From assembly GCA_023382385.1 (NCBI GenBank), contig JAHDVH010000002.1, positions 324,219 to 388,218 of the forward strand: a stretch of 64,000 nucleotides of DNA, read 5' to 3'. Source of the DNA: a bacterium (lineage in GTDB: Bacteria > Electryoneota > RPQS01). The position numbers were made by a program, and so were the translations under genes. Shown here piece after piece: positions 44,307 through 53,458 of this stretch (its first letter is position 1; the number at the start of each line of letters is the position of its first letter). Under the pieces are notes generated by a model. It ran no database searches and was not told where the DNA came from. It was given only the letters and a program-made list of their open reading frames with translations.

Positions 44307-45935
44307 TTAATGTGCGTGACCATGGCCTGCGTCCTCCGGATTGATCTTGGTAGAAGCGAGACGCACTTTGTACGCGCCTTCAATCACGACACGTTCCCCT
44401 GCATCAAGACCCTTGAGAATCTGCACCCACTTTCCGTCTCGAACTCCCGTCCTAACGAACCTCTTCTCAAAAGACTCTCCGCCCTTTTGCACATAAACGA
44501 CTGGTGTACCGTCATCATCTATCAGTGCGGAGTGCGGCACAGCGATGACGGAGTCCTGCTTATCCGACAGCAGGTGCATCCGAACATAAGCTCCCGGACG
44601 AAATCTCCCTTCTGGATTCTCAATTGAGAATATAAACGGCGCACGACGCGTTCGGGGATCGAGAATCCTGTTTGCAGAAACAAGCTTGCCGCCAAGTTCC
44701 GACACACGATATGTTGTGGAGGAACCCGCTTCAGTGAAGTCGGCATCCACAACATTGCCAAGCGGCTGAAGATCGGAGGTCGCAACCTGCGCTTCGATCC
44801 AGACACGAGACGCATCCACAATGTTAAAGAGATGCTCGCCCGCCTGCACGCGTTGTCCGTATTTCAGATGCACATCTGTTAAGACTCCAGAACGCGGAGC
44901 ACGCAAGGTAAGCTGGGGTCCCTCCAAGTTGAATTCATCCACTCGCTCCTCTGCCACTCCTAATGCGGCTGCCATTTGGGCGCGTGTGCTTCGCAGCGCG
45001 ACCTTAGCCTCGTCATAACGTCGTTGGGACACGGCACCTGATTTAAAGAGCTCACTCACGCGGGAGTGTTCTTGCTGGGCGAGCTGGTAATCGCCAACCA
45101 ACCGAACCCAGTCTGTTTCGGCGCCGGGAACTGGCGAAATGCGTAAGAGCGCATCTCCTTTTCTGACATTCTGACCGGGAATAACGATTTCCCCATCGAG
45201 TGTTGGGTAGAGTAGTCCGGCGAATGGCGCCACAACTTCTGCTTCGTTCGTGCCTGCCGAGGTGATTTCACCAAGTGTGGAGACCGAGTGCGAAATTGTC
45301 TGCCGTTCCACCACCGCTGTCCGCATACCAAGCATCCACTGCTGTTCTTTCAGATATGAAATGTAGTTCCCGGTTTCCGGTTCCTCAATATGAGGTGCGG
45401 CACCTGAATAGACCACTACTCTATCAACTGCGATCGGCGCCGTTTCGTCCGCATTCTTGTACAGGGCAACAAGCTCATAGGTCCCCGCCTCAGGTGTTGT
45501 CAATGATCCGGAGAAGATTCCCACTCGGCTCACCTTCATGAACTTCTGGCTTTTGAAGACGTTTCCGCCTTTCAACCACTGAACCTCCAATGAGCCGGAA
45601 TTCACGGGATCTCCTGAATCCAAGTTCGTCAAGTGCCAAACCGATTCGACGTTCGATTGAGCTTGCAATGGTCCCCATTCGGCAAACAATTCAAGGCCGC
45701 TTTCCCATCTCGTGACGGAAGTAAAGACCTCTTCATGAGCATGATCATCGTGACCACCAGAGTCAGTGACCTCGCCGTGGTCATCGTCGTGGTTGTGACC
45801 TTCGTGATCATGCTCGTGGTCGGAAGGCTTAGACTGCGATTTGTTTGTTCCCGACTTGACATCGATCGACTTGCAGCTCGGACCAAATACAAGCAGAGAA
45901 CTGCTAATCAGAGTGAGAAGAATGTATTTCATCAT
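44307..45935 (-). CDS. RND efflux periplasmic adaptor lipoprotein, His-rich (CzcB/CusB family)
   Basis: 542 residues with a probable lipobox (FGPSC). A histidine/aspartate-rich stretch follows at about residues 38-72 (HEHDHEGHNHDDDHGE), and the chain ends AGHGHAH; both could bind Zn, Co, Ni or Cu. Between them come an extra beta domain, a biotinyl-lipoyl hairpin (GQNVRKGDALLRISPV), a coiled-coil hairpin and the membrane-proximal domain. It bridges the pump and the TolC-like channel encoded either side. Confidence 0.92.
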   Translation of the reverse strand: MMKYILLTLISSSLLVFGPSCKSIDVKSGTNKSQSKPSDHEHDHEGHNHDDDHGEVTDSGGHDDHAHEEVFTSVTRWESGLELFAEWGPLQAQSNVESVWHLTNLDSGDPVNSGSLEVQWLKGGNVFKSQKFMKVSRVGIFSGSLTTPEAGTYELVALYKNADETAPIAVDRVVVYSGAAPHIEEPETGNYISYLKEQQWMLGMRTAVVERQTISHSVSTLGEITSAGTNEAEVVAPFAGLLYPTLDGEIVIPGQNVRKGDALLRISPVPGAETDWVRLVGDYQLAQQEHSRVSELFKSGAVSQRRYDEAKVALRSTRAQMAAALGVAEERVDEFNLEGPQLTLRAPRSGVLTDVHLKYGQRVQAGEHLFNIVDASRVWIEAQVATSDLQPLGNVVDADFTEAGSSTTYRVSELGGKLVSANRILDPRTRRAPFIFSIENPEGRFRPGAYVRMHLLSDKQDSVIAVPHSALIDDDGTPVVYVQKGGESFEKRFVRTGVRDGKWVQILKGLDAGERVVIEGAYKVRLASTKINPEDAGHGHAH

Positions 45936-45940
45936 ATCAT

Positions 45941-47182
45941 TTACTCCAGAATGTTAAGTCCAGTCACGCGACGGAGCTCAATGTTTGCGTTTGTCCACTC
46001 GGCTTGAAGCTGCTGAAATGCCGAGAGCGCGTCCACACTTGTTCGCAGGGCATCTACGAATTCCTGCGCACTGAACTCACCCGACGTGTAAAGTCGCGTG
46101 CCTCGGTCCAACCCAATAAGCGACTCTTCAACACCGTAGCGCCTTTCCCTCGCAGGCGAGCCAGACACGCGCGTCCACCGTTCCATTGCGAGATTGATTT
46201 CAAGCGACGCTCCAGTTTCTTCGGCACGGTGAAGGAGCTTGGCCCGCTGGTGTTCCGCGCGAGCAAGTTTTCGTTGAGCAGAGCGGCGATTCCAGAGTGG
46301 GATTTCCAGATCTGCTTCCCACACGAGACCGGACCACTCCGGATCTGCCGTCATGTATGCAACACCGACTCCAAAATCGGGCAGCTGCTTTCGCTTTGTG
46401 GCGCGCTCCGCCATCTTGGTGGAGTTCACCATGATCTGCTTTTCCCGCAAAGAAGACCGGTGCTCAAGGCCGTAAGCTACGGCTTCATCGACGTTATTAA
46501 AGGGCGGATCCGAAATCACGGGTATCGACAGAGTTTGCAAGGACTCCATTCCAAGGCCGGTCAGCGCAACAAGTTCGCGTTGGAGCGAACGTATTTCGCC
46601 GTCGGTCTGCAACTTACGAAACTCGATCTCGACTAACTCTGCTCGAATCCTCTGGGCTTCATATTCGGAAATGTCTCCCTTGTCCAAACGGGCATCCGTG
46701 GCGCGCTCTGCACGGCCTGCAACGGCGAGCACACTGTCCAACAGCATGCTTTGGTCAGCAAGCTGCCGCAGTTTCACGACTGAACTCACGACTTGTACGA
46801 TTAGTGCGCGCCGAGCTTCTTCGAATGCCGCTTCTCTGCTCTGCAGGTGAAGTCTGCGCGCCGCTGATTCAGAACTTCTGGACCACAGAAAGCCCAGAGG
46901 CTGATGTACGCCGATGGTCTGCTCCGACTCGTTGGTCGACCCGTCTGAAAGCCTTTGTAGTTCATACCCCGCGACGGGATTCGGCAAGGCGCGACTCGCC
47001 GAGAGCTCCATGTGTGCTTCAGCAAGGCGCATCCTCGCCTCTGAAAGCACGGGAGACGTCGAATCGAGCGCGGCCAAAACTACGCTCCATTCACGTGATT
47101 CGGCATACGCTCTGCCCGCGTGAAGCAAGACAACAAACGCCACTCCGGTCAGGAGCGGCGTTAACAAAACTGAAAAACGCAT
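45941..47182 (-). CDS. TolC-like outer-membrane efflux protein (CzcC family)
   Basis: 413 residues with a signal peptide ending AYAES. Two long helical repeats of the outer-membrane efflux family are visible, with SPVLSEARMRLAEAHMELSASRALPNP at the first helix in shortened form PVLSEARMRLAEAHMEL, and the end RRVTGLNILE. It lies 5 nt before the adaptor and completes the three-part pump. Confidence 0.9.
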   Translation of the reverse strand: MRFSVLLTPLLTGVAFVVLLHAGRAYAESREWSVVLAALDSTSPVLSEARMRLAEAHMELSASRALPNPVAGYELQRLSDGSTNESEQTIGVHQPLGFLWSRSSESAARRLHLQSREAAFEEARRALIVQVVSSVVKLRQLADQSMLLDSVLAVAGRAERATDARLDKGDISEYEAQRIRAELVEIEFRKLQTDGEIRSLQRELVALTGLGMESLQTLSIPVISDPPFNNVDEAVAYGLEHRSSLREKQIMVNSTKMAERATKRKQLPDFGVGVAYMTADPEWSGLVWEADLEIPLWNRRSAQRKLARAEHQRAKLLHRAEETGASLEINLAMERWTRVSGSPARERRYGVEESLIGLDRGTRLYTSGEFSAQEFVDALRTSVDALSAFQQLQAEWTNANIELRRVTGLNILE

Positions 47183-47247
47183 TCCTGTCCTCCAAATACG
47201 ATAGGAAAGTACTTCTGCAATGCGCAGAAGCTATCACTAATACGGTA

Positions 47248-47550
47248 TCAGGAGAACGGTCGAGGAGGTCGGTCTATGGAGGGCTTGGGGGGGGAGGGTG
47301 GGATGATATCAAGACTTGAGTGGAACTCAATGTCTTTATAATGAGTAGGGGTTGAAGACGGCGCAAGCAATGTTGCGGCGGTCGTGTTATGATGACACAC
47401 ACAACCGCAACCACAAGCGTCAGCCGTATCGTGATGGTGGTCGTGCGACTCCGCCTCGTGTGCCTCGCAGGAGTGGTGGACCAGCACCGATATCGCCGAT
47501 ATCGGTGCAAAGGCGAGGGCCAGTAATAATAGCAGGGCAGTAAGTCGCAT
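47248..47550 (-). CDS. Small His/Cys-rich exported metal-binding protein
   Basis: 100 residues with a signal peptide (LLLLLALAFAPISA) and a metal-binding centre HSCEAHEAESHDHHHD followed by CGCGCVCHH, then a proline-rich tail. It heads the metal efflux operon, 65 nt before the TolC-like gene. Small histidine-rich periplasmic proteins often lead such operons and may sense or buffer the metal. I do not recognise a named family. A perfect 11-bp palindrome lies inside its signal-peptide coding region. Confidence 0.72.
   Translation of the reverse strand: MRLTALLLLLALAFAPISAISVLVHHSCEAHEAESHDHHHDTADACGCGCVCHHNTTAATLLAPSSTPTHYKDIEFHSSLDIIPPSPPKPSIDRPPRPFS
47484..47508. repeat. Perfect 11-bp inverted repeat within the leader gene
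   Basis: GCACCGATATC-GCC-GATATCGGTGC, a 3-nt loop, lying in the first 25 codons of the metal-binding protein. It could be an operator or an mRNA hairpin near the start codon. It could also arise from coding for repeated Ile-Ser residues. Confidence 0.6.
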
Positions 47551-47870
47551 CGGGTATTAAACGCTCCAGAGCAAGAGTCGTTCCCAAAAGATAAAATTCA
47601 TCTTCAAAACACGCAATCTTAAGCAAGCAGTTCGTAACGCTTACATTAGCCGCCTAAGCGCAGAACTTATTAGATTAAACTATTATATATTATTAGCTTA
47701 CCAAGATTCTGGGTTTTGGGTCACCTGTTACTGGGATCCCCCCTTATATGCGTAGAGGAGAAAGCCCCCGGCATCTCCAGCCGAGGGCTTTGGACAATAC
47801 TGGCAATTCTTTGGCAAAAGCCTCCAATCAAGTTGACCGGAGTCAACCCACAAATCACCGCTCGGCTATG
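47551..47870. other. Intergenic region upstream of the metal operon
   Basis: A 320-nt gap. The part next to the metal operon is AT-rich (around 47670-47700, with overlapping TATAAT-like words on both strands) and should contain its promoter, but no -35 box stands out. The other end holds the terminator of the OPT genes. No ORF is supported. Confidence 0.6.
47760..47793 (-). terminator. Terminator after the OPT genes
   Basis: AAAGCCC-c-CGGC and GCCG-a-GGGCTTT form an 11-bp stem with one mismatch and a 7-nt loop, about 80 nt beyond the OPT stop. Read on the minus strand it ends in CTTTCTCC, a modest T-run. Confidence 0.65.
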
Positions 47871-50414
47871 CTACAGCCAACCGACCGCACCAAGCAGTGT
47901 GATGAAAATCCCCATCAGACTTTCTCCTGCGATGATTCCGGAAGCGGAGGCAACGGTGTACTCTTCAGCAATCGCGGGACGCATCCTCGCATACACGAGC
48001 GCAATCACGCCGCCGATGAACATCGAAAGTGCATTGTAGAAAGGCAGCACAAAGGCAAGTCCGAGTCCCATTGCCGACGGAATCCACTTGCGCCATTTGG
48101 GGAATAGCCGCTCACACATTGGAATCAGAAGACCCACGATGCCGCCAATGACCAGCGCAGCGCGAGCGGTTGGGTGCAGCGACTCAAGACCATTGGAAAG
48201 CAATCTTGCAACCGACGCCCAGACTTGGGCCGCAGGTGCAGGGAATTTTGTTGAACCGAGAATCGAAACGTCCGGCACCACGAGAAAGAAGGCCGGAACC
48301 GTAACGGCGGTTCCGATAAAGATTCCGGCAAACTGTGCGAGAAACTGTTTTCTCGCATTTGCGCCGAGCACATACCCGCTCTTTAGGTCGGTCAGCAAGT
48401 CGGAAGCGGAATCCGCCACGCCCGCCGTGATACAGGCCGACATCAAGTTTGTGTTCATTTGCTTGGGTGCAATCGCGCCAAAGATCAATTGGGTTATCTT
48501 GCCCATTGCGCCAACCGGAGTGGTATCGGTCTCGCCGCAAGCACGACATGCGACCAGCGCGAGAAAGAACGACAGGAAGACGGCCAGCAACGCCATCCAC
48601 CATGGGATCATGAAGTAAACAGATGCAAGAAAGACAATGCCCAATGTTCCAATTACCATTCCGCCCGCGAACCAAGAACCGGGCACCTCGATGCGATCGA
48701 GTGGGTCCTGCTCGTGACGCGGTTTGGCGCGCGCAAAGATGGTCTTCAGGCCCGAGAAAGCCCGCAGAGCCGTGCGCCACTCAAAGACAAAAGCCAGCAG
48801 TCCGCTTGTCACCATACATGCCGCTCCGCCCCACAGACTCCAAGAGACAATATTGCGGAATCCGCCGGGCGACTGAGTGTTGCTGTCTCCGGACTCAAAG
48901 GCGAGCAACTGACTTGTGGACGCGGCCGCAATCACCAGCTTCTCATCTTCAGACGACAGTTCAAAAGTGCCCGGGAGAAGATTAGCTTCTCCGTTCTTCA
49001 TCCGCGGAGATTTCAAGTCTGAGACTAATTGTGCGATGCTCGCGTATTGTGCCGCTTCCGGCCAGACGAATTCATAGTCTTTGGAATTTCCGCCTTCCGC
49101 GAGCGTAATTGGTAAGGTGAACCCTGCGGGGATCTCCAGAGGGAAATTCGGACTGGCAACCAGTTCATTAGAGCCAGCCGACCGAATCTTTAACGTTTGC
49201 ACGGCAACTTCTGAGGTTGAAACTGTTACTTCTGGACTCATGAGAGTCAACGCAGTCTCAACATGCATCGCGCTCTTCAAAGAGCTGTCCACTCGCAACT
49301 CAAGCCGCCTGCGCAAGTAGGCGTCTTCAGGCTCCATGACTCGCAGTTTCCCGAAGAAGGGATTCGTACTGCCGTCTTTGAGCCTCGGGCTGTTCAATTC
49401 TGCGGCGAGTTCACTCAGACTGTTATAGGTCGTTTGCTCTTTCCATGGGAATTCGATGATTGAGGTGGTTGCGCCGTCCTCGATCAAGTAGTCGTTGCTG
49501 GCCTTCACCAGTTCGAAGCTGAGCACGCGACCGGCAGAAATGGTCAGCGGGAATTGCAGATCCTCTATGGAACGAATATATGGAAGCGGGTGGCTGATGA
49601 CTTGCTTGTCCATCATCATCGGTGCGAGGATTCCCCAATTGAGAATCCCGCCGATCAGCACGCTGACCGCGACTTTGAAGCCCATCAGCGCTCCTGCGCC
49701 CACCAAGATCATGCTCGCATCAAACTGAATCGTGTACATCCCCATTCGGGCACCGAAAGTATTGTATAGAGCGGGAATCCAAGCGAACCAGTCGCGCACC
49801 GCAGCGATAGCGATCCCGATGCCGCCCCACAGGAACAGCAGCTTGGCCGACTTGGACTCTTTTCCATTCCCCCCGACTCCGTGCAGACTCTTGAGGGTTT
49901 CAGCCGCCGCAATGCCTGACGGAAACTTCAACCGCTCAATGTTGATCATCTGACGCTTCATCGGAATGGCCATCGTGACCCCCAGCACGGCCAGGAAGAA
50001 TATCCATGCCGAGAGCAAGCCGTAGCTGATGTGCACTCCGTTGACGAGAAGATACGCGCTGATTGCCGAGACGATTGTTCCGCCGGTCGAATATCCTGCA
50101 GAGGAAGCGGTCGACTGCATCGCGTTGTTCTCGAGGATGGACATATCCGTCTTTACCCATCGCGGGAACATCTTCCGAAGTGACTTCCAGATCGTGTAGC
50201 TGAGGATACACGATGTGATGGCCACACCCAAGCCCCAGCCGGTCTTCAGGCCGACATAGAGATTCTGGAGCGACAGAAACGCCCCAAGAACCGAACCCAT
50301 GATGATCGAGCGAATCGTCAACTGCGGCATGTCGTCGCCGCGGTAGACGTTCTCGTACCACTCTCGCTCGAGTTCTTCCGGCGTCATTTTTTTGACGGGC
50401 AGTTCATCGGCCAT
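47871..50414 (-). CDS. OPT-family oligopeptide transporter with a duplicated soluble insert
   Basis: 847 residues with many membrane helices and typical OPT openings: EWYENVYRGDDMPQLTIRS, then GLKTGWGLGVAITSCILSY. Such proteins import peptides or metal chelates using a proton gradient. A soluble block at about 275-525 interrupts the membrane core. It holds two related units, one near 290-375 (YNSLSELAAELNSPRLKDG) and one near 426-500 (YASIAQLVSDLKSPRMKNG). The neighbouring OPT gene has the same insert once. The pair are adjacent, with 43 nt between them, and co-directional. Substrate unknown. Confidence 0.9.
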   Translation of the reverse strand: MADELPVKKMTPEELEREWYENVYRGDDMPQLTIRSIIMGSVLGAFLSLQNLYVGLKTGWGLGVAITSCILSYTIWKSLRKMFPRWVKTDMSILENNAMQSTASSAGYSTGGTIVSAISAYLLVNGVHISYGLLSAWIFFLAVLGVTMAIPMKRQMINIERLKFPSGIAAAETLKSLHGVGGNGKESKSAKLLFLWGGIGIAIAAVRDWFAWIPALYNTFGARMGMYTIQFDASMILVGAGALMGFKVAVSVLIGGILNWGILAPMMMDKQVISHPLPYIRSIEDLQFPLTISAGRVLSFELVKASNDYLIEDGATTSIIEFPWKEQTTYNSLSELAAELNSPRLKDGSTNPFFGKLRVMEPEDAYLRRRLELRVDSSLKSAMHVETALTLMSPEVTVSTSEVAVQTLKIRSAGSNELVASPNFPLEIPAGFTLPITLAEGGNSKDYEFVWPEAAQYASIAQLVSDLKSPRMKNGEANLLPGTFELSSEDEKLVIAAASTSQLLAFESGDSNTQSPGGFRNIVSWSLWGGAACMVTSGLLAFVFEWRTALRAFSGLKTIFARAKPRHEQDPLDRIEVPGSWFAGGMVIGTLGIVFLASVYFMIPWWMALLAVFLSFFLALVACRACGETDTTPVGAMGKITQLIFGAIAPKQMNTNLMSACITAGVADSASDLLTDLKSGYVLGANARKQFLAQFAGIFIGTAVTVPAFFLVVPDVSILGSTKFPAPAAQVWASVARLLSNGLESLHPTARAALVIGGIVGLLIPMCERLFPKWRKWIPSAMGLGLAFVLPFYNALSMFIGGVIALVYARMRPAIAEEYTVASASGIIAGESLMGIFITLLGAVGWL

Positions 50415-50457
50415 TGTATCTTTGGCTCCGTTGCATTGTCAAGAGTGAGGAACTCAG

Positions 50458-52698
50458 CTATAGAATACCGAATGCGATGAGTGCTGCGATAAGGACACCC
50501 ATGATACTCTCGCCTCCGATCAAGCCTGAGGCCGTCGGAATAGTATACATGTCGTTAAACTTAGGTGCGCGTTTTTCGAGGAACCATGCGATCAAGGCCC
50601 CGACAAACATGGCAAAACTCGTATACGCAGGAATCGTCATGGCAATTCCCAGCGCTGTCGGAGAAGGTGTATAGGGCCTGAGTTTAGGGAATACCTTATC
50701 CACAATCACGATCACGACCGCGAGCACAAATGCGATGGCCATCGCCAAGACTGCGCTGGGCGGCAAGGTGCTCAGCCCCTGCGCCAACACCTTTGCGACG
50801 CCCATCCATACCAGTGCGGACGGTGCGGGGAACTTGTCACCGCCGAGCGTGCTGACATCGGGAACAAGAATAAAGTAAGCGGGGACTGCCAGCAGCGCGC
50901 CAGCCAGCACGCCGAACAACTGGGCGATGAATTGCTTGCGCGGGTTCGCTCCTACCATGTGTCCGACCTTAAGATTTCCAATCGTGTCGCTGCAGCTCGC
51001 CGCCGCACCTGCCGTGATTCCGGCGGTCATCAAGTTCGCCGTCACGTTTCCCGCTGAGATCACACCAAACGTGAGCTGCGTGACTTTTCCGAGCGCTCCA
51101 ATCGGATTGATGCCGACTTCAGCGCCCGCGCGGGCGGCGACGGCCGCCAGAATGAAGGTCAACAGCACGGCAATCGCGCCCATGTACCAATGCACCCCAA
51201 AGCTGCCAAACATCAGGGACAAAGTCACTATGCACAAGATTCCCGTAATCACAAATCCCGGAACAAACCAGCTCATGGGGATTTCAAGGTCGTCAAGAAT
51301 GCCTTTTGTCGCGCCGTCTTTCTTTCGTCCGAAGCTGCTGAAGATGCTGCCAAAGGTTCTCCCTAAGGTTCGCCATTGAAACGCGAGCGCCAGCAATCCG
51401 CCCACAACGAGAATCGTGGCTCCCGGCCACAACGACCACGCACTGATGTTCCGGAATCCTCCGACCACCTGCAGTCGGGATTGTCCGGGTTCGAATCCTA
51501 AGGCCTGCACGATTTGAGGCGACGATTGCTCTTTGTCTAATGTGAGTTTCGATTCCCAGTAGACGGAGTTGGAAGCCTCAATAAACAGAGCTTTGGCTCC
51601 AACGCCGTTTGCCTTGCTCAGCGTATCTCGCACGCTGATCACGCCGTAGAAAGGATTGGGCGTGCCGTCGCTCAATTGAGGCGCATTGAAGTCGCGCACA
51701 ATTTCTTCATTGGAACGATAGACTTTCGGCTGAGTCCACGTATAGCGGTAGCTCTTCGTGCTGCTTCCCGAAGACAACTCAGGTCCGACATTCGCTTCTT
51801 CCAACGTGACTGAAATACTCTGGCCGGCTTCAACCATAATCGGAGCGGCCATCAGCGTCGCTGCGTGAACTTGAGGTGCGGGGTGCTTAATAATCTTATT
51901 GTAAATAAGATTTGGCGCCAGCACCCCGTAATTCAGCACCAGACCGAACAGCATACTTAGACCGACTTTGATTCCGAACAGAGCGCCGATACCGATGAAG
52001 ATGAGACTTGGCTCAAAAGTCAGTGTGAGTTTACCCATTCCGACTCGAGCGATCGACAACGGCAGGGCAAACTGCGCGGGAATCCAAGCAAGTCCGTCGC
52101 GCAAACCGGCTATCAGGATACCGAGGCCGCCGGCCAGACCGAGCGCTTTGGCCTTCTGAACTGCCTCCGTGCCTTTGGAGTACATCGCCTTAAGTGTTTC
52201 ACCGGTGGGAATATTGGCGGGGAATCGCAGATTATCCACTTGAATCATCTGCCGCTTCAGAGGGATTGCCATGAACAAGCCCAGATACAGAATGCCGCCG
52301 ATCAGAATTGCCAGTTGCCACCACACGAATTCATATCCGGTGAGCATGGACAGCGCGGGAACCGCTGACACCAGGCCTGCGGAAGAAATCCAGCTTGCCG
52401 CCACTGCCACAGTCATCATGATCGTGTTTTCCATCATTCCGAATTCACGACTGACAAGACCTGCACTTTTCAGTCCTTTGAAAATGGAGAAGATCAAAAT
52501 TACCGCGACAATATCCACACCCAGTCCCCAACCGGATTTCAGACCGATGTATAGGTTTGAGAGTGACATCAGTCCTCCGAACAGCATGCCGGAGATAACT
52601 GCACGAGCCGTCAGTTGCGGTACGTCTCTCTGGTAGACATTCTCGTACCAATCGCGATCACGTTCTTCAACGGTCTTGTTCTGGGTTTCGTCAGACAT
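50458..52698 (-). CDS. OPT-family oligopeptide transporter with one soluble insert
   Basis: 746 residues, paralogous to the following gene (DWYENVYQRDVPQLTARA and GLKSGWGLGVDIVAVILIF). The soluble insert at about 275-415 contains one unit (VYRSNEEIVRDFNAPQLSDG) matching those in the neighbour. AGAGGTG precedes the ATG. It is probably the first gene of a two-gene operon, with the promoter in the gap to its right. A DPP III-like peptidase lies divergently beyond the gap, which supports peptide import over siderophore uptake. Confidence 0.9.
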   Translation of the reverse strand: MSDETQNKTVEERDRDWYENVYQRDVPQLTARAVISGMLFGGLMSLSNLYIGLKSGWGLGVDIVAVILIFSIFKGLKSAGLVSREFGMMENTIMMTVAVAASWISSAGLVSAVPALSMLTGYEFVWWQLAILIGGILYLGLFMAIPLKRQMIQVDNLRFPANIPTGETLKAMYSKGTEAVQKAKALGLAGGLGILIAGLRDGLAWIPAQFALPLSIARVGMGKLTLTFEPSLIFIGIGALFGIKVGLSMLFGLVLNYGVLAPNLIYNKIIKHPAPQVHAATLMAAPIMVEAGQSISVTLEEANVGPELSSGSSTKSYRYTWTQPKVYRSNEEIVRDFNAPQLSDGTPNPFYGVISVRDTLSKANGVGAKALFIEASNSVYWESKLTLDKEQSSPQIVQALGFEPGQSRLQVVGGFRNISAWSLWPGATILVVGGLLALAFQWRTLGRTFGSIFSSFGRKKDGATKGILDDLEIPMSWFVPGFVITGILCIVTLSLMFGSFGVHWYMGAIAVLLTFILAAVAARAGAEVGINPIGALGKVTQLTFGVISAGNVTANLMTAGITAGAAASCSDTIGNLKVGHMVGANPRKQFIAQLFGVLAGALLAVPAYFILVPDVSTLGGDKFPAPSALVWMGVAKVLAQGLSTLPPSAVLAMAIAFVLAVVIVIVDKVFPKLRPYTPSPTALGIAMTIPAYTSFAMFVGALIAWFLEKRAPKFNDMYTIPTASGLIGGESIMGVLIAALIAFGIL

Positions 52699-53458
52699 TG
52701 GTCACCTCTGCAATGCGGAGAGTTATGGTAAACATCCGGAAATTATGCTTGGGAAGACATCAGAAAGCAGGAGTTGCTCAGGGAAGGAGCAGGAAAAACG
52801 CTTGGGATGTCAGATCAAAGTTGGATATACAGACGTTTTCGAAGGCGAATAGGTTGAGACTCAGAGAGGTTGTGCCGCAGGAACTGACGGCGGCAACATC
52901 AAAAGGCAATACTGTTTGCAGGACGCTTTTGCGCAGGCAGCTGCCGGAAACTGCGTTCAGAGACAATAGCCGACGGGGAAAGCCAAATCAGTTCAATCTA
53001 CATTGTTCTTTATGATTTTGCAAGTGGGGAATCTGATAAACCCAACAATAATAACTTAATAAGATACTGCCCGTCCAATTTGCCCGGACAATGAAACTCA
53101 TGATTATCTTTCAATTGGCTTCCCGGCACCGCCGTCCGCCTGGAAAGTGGTCTAATTGGCAAGAGGAATGTCCTGTGAGCAGTGCTTGGAGAAGAACGGC
53201 AGATTGCAAAGTGAATTTTGGAGTTCAATATCGCTCGGCGGAACTTTTGCACTCTGAGTGCGTTCTACTATCCCAGCCCAGCCGCCAAGCGGTTCCGAAG
53301 TACCTGCACTTATCGGAATCCCCGCCGACAACACCCCTTGATTGCGAGAAAAAAAAGCCTATCTTGACTTTACTTGCGCGCGAGAGTTCATAAGTAGTTT
53401 TATGCCCGCGACTCATTCCTGCTACGTCTCCCACTCACAATTCTCCTCTGGAGCTTCC
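52699..53458. other. Intergenic region between divergent OPT and peptidase genes
   Basis: About 760 nt that must carry promoters for both sides. Short ORFs exist but have no ribosome site, signal or recognisable content. A TTGACT at about 53367 with a CATAAG some 19 nt on is a poor promoter candidate for the peptidase. I see no RNA gene, repeat or terminator. Confidence 0.55.

Noticed and set aside
52698-53015. Small plus-strand ORF of 105 codons in the OPT-peptidase gap
   Set aside because: Low-complexity, basic and without a ribosome site or known domain. Probably chance.
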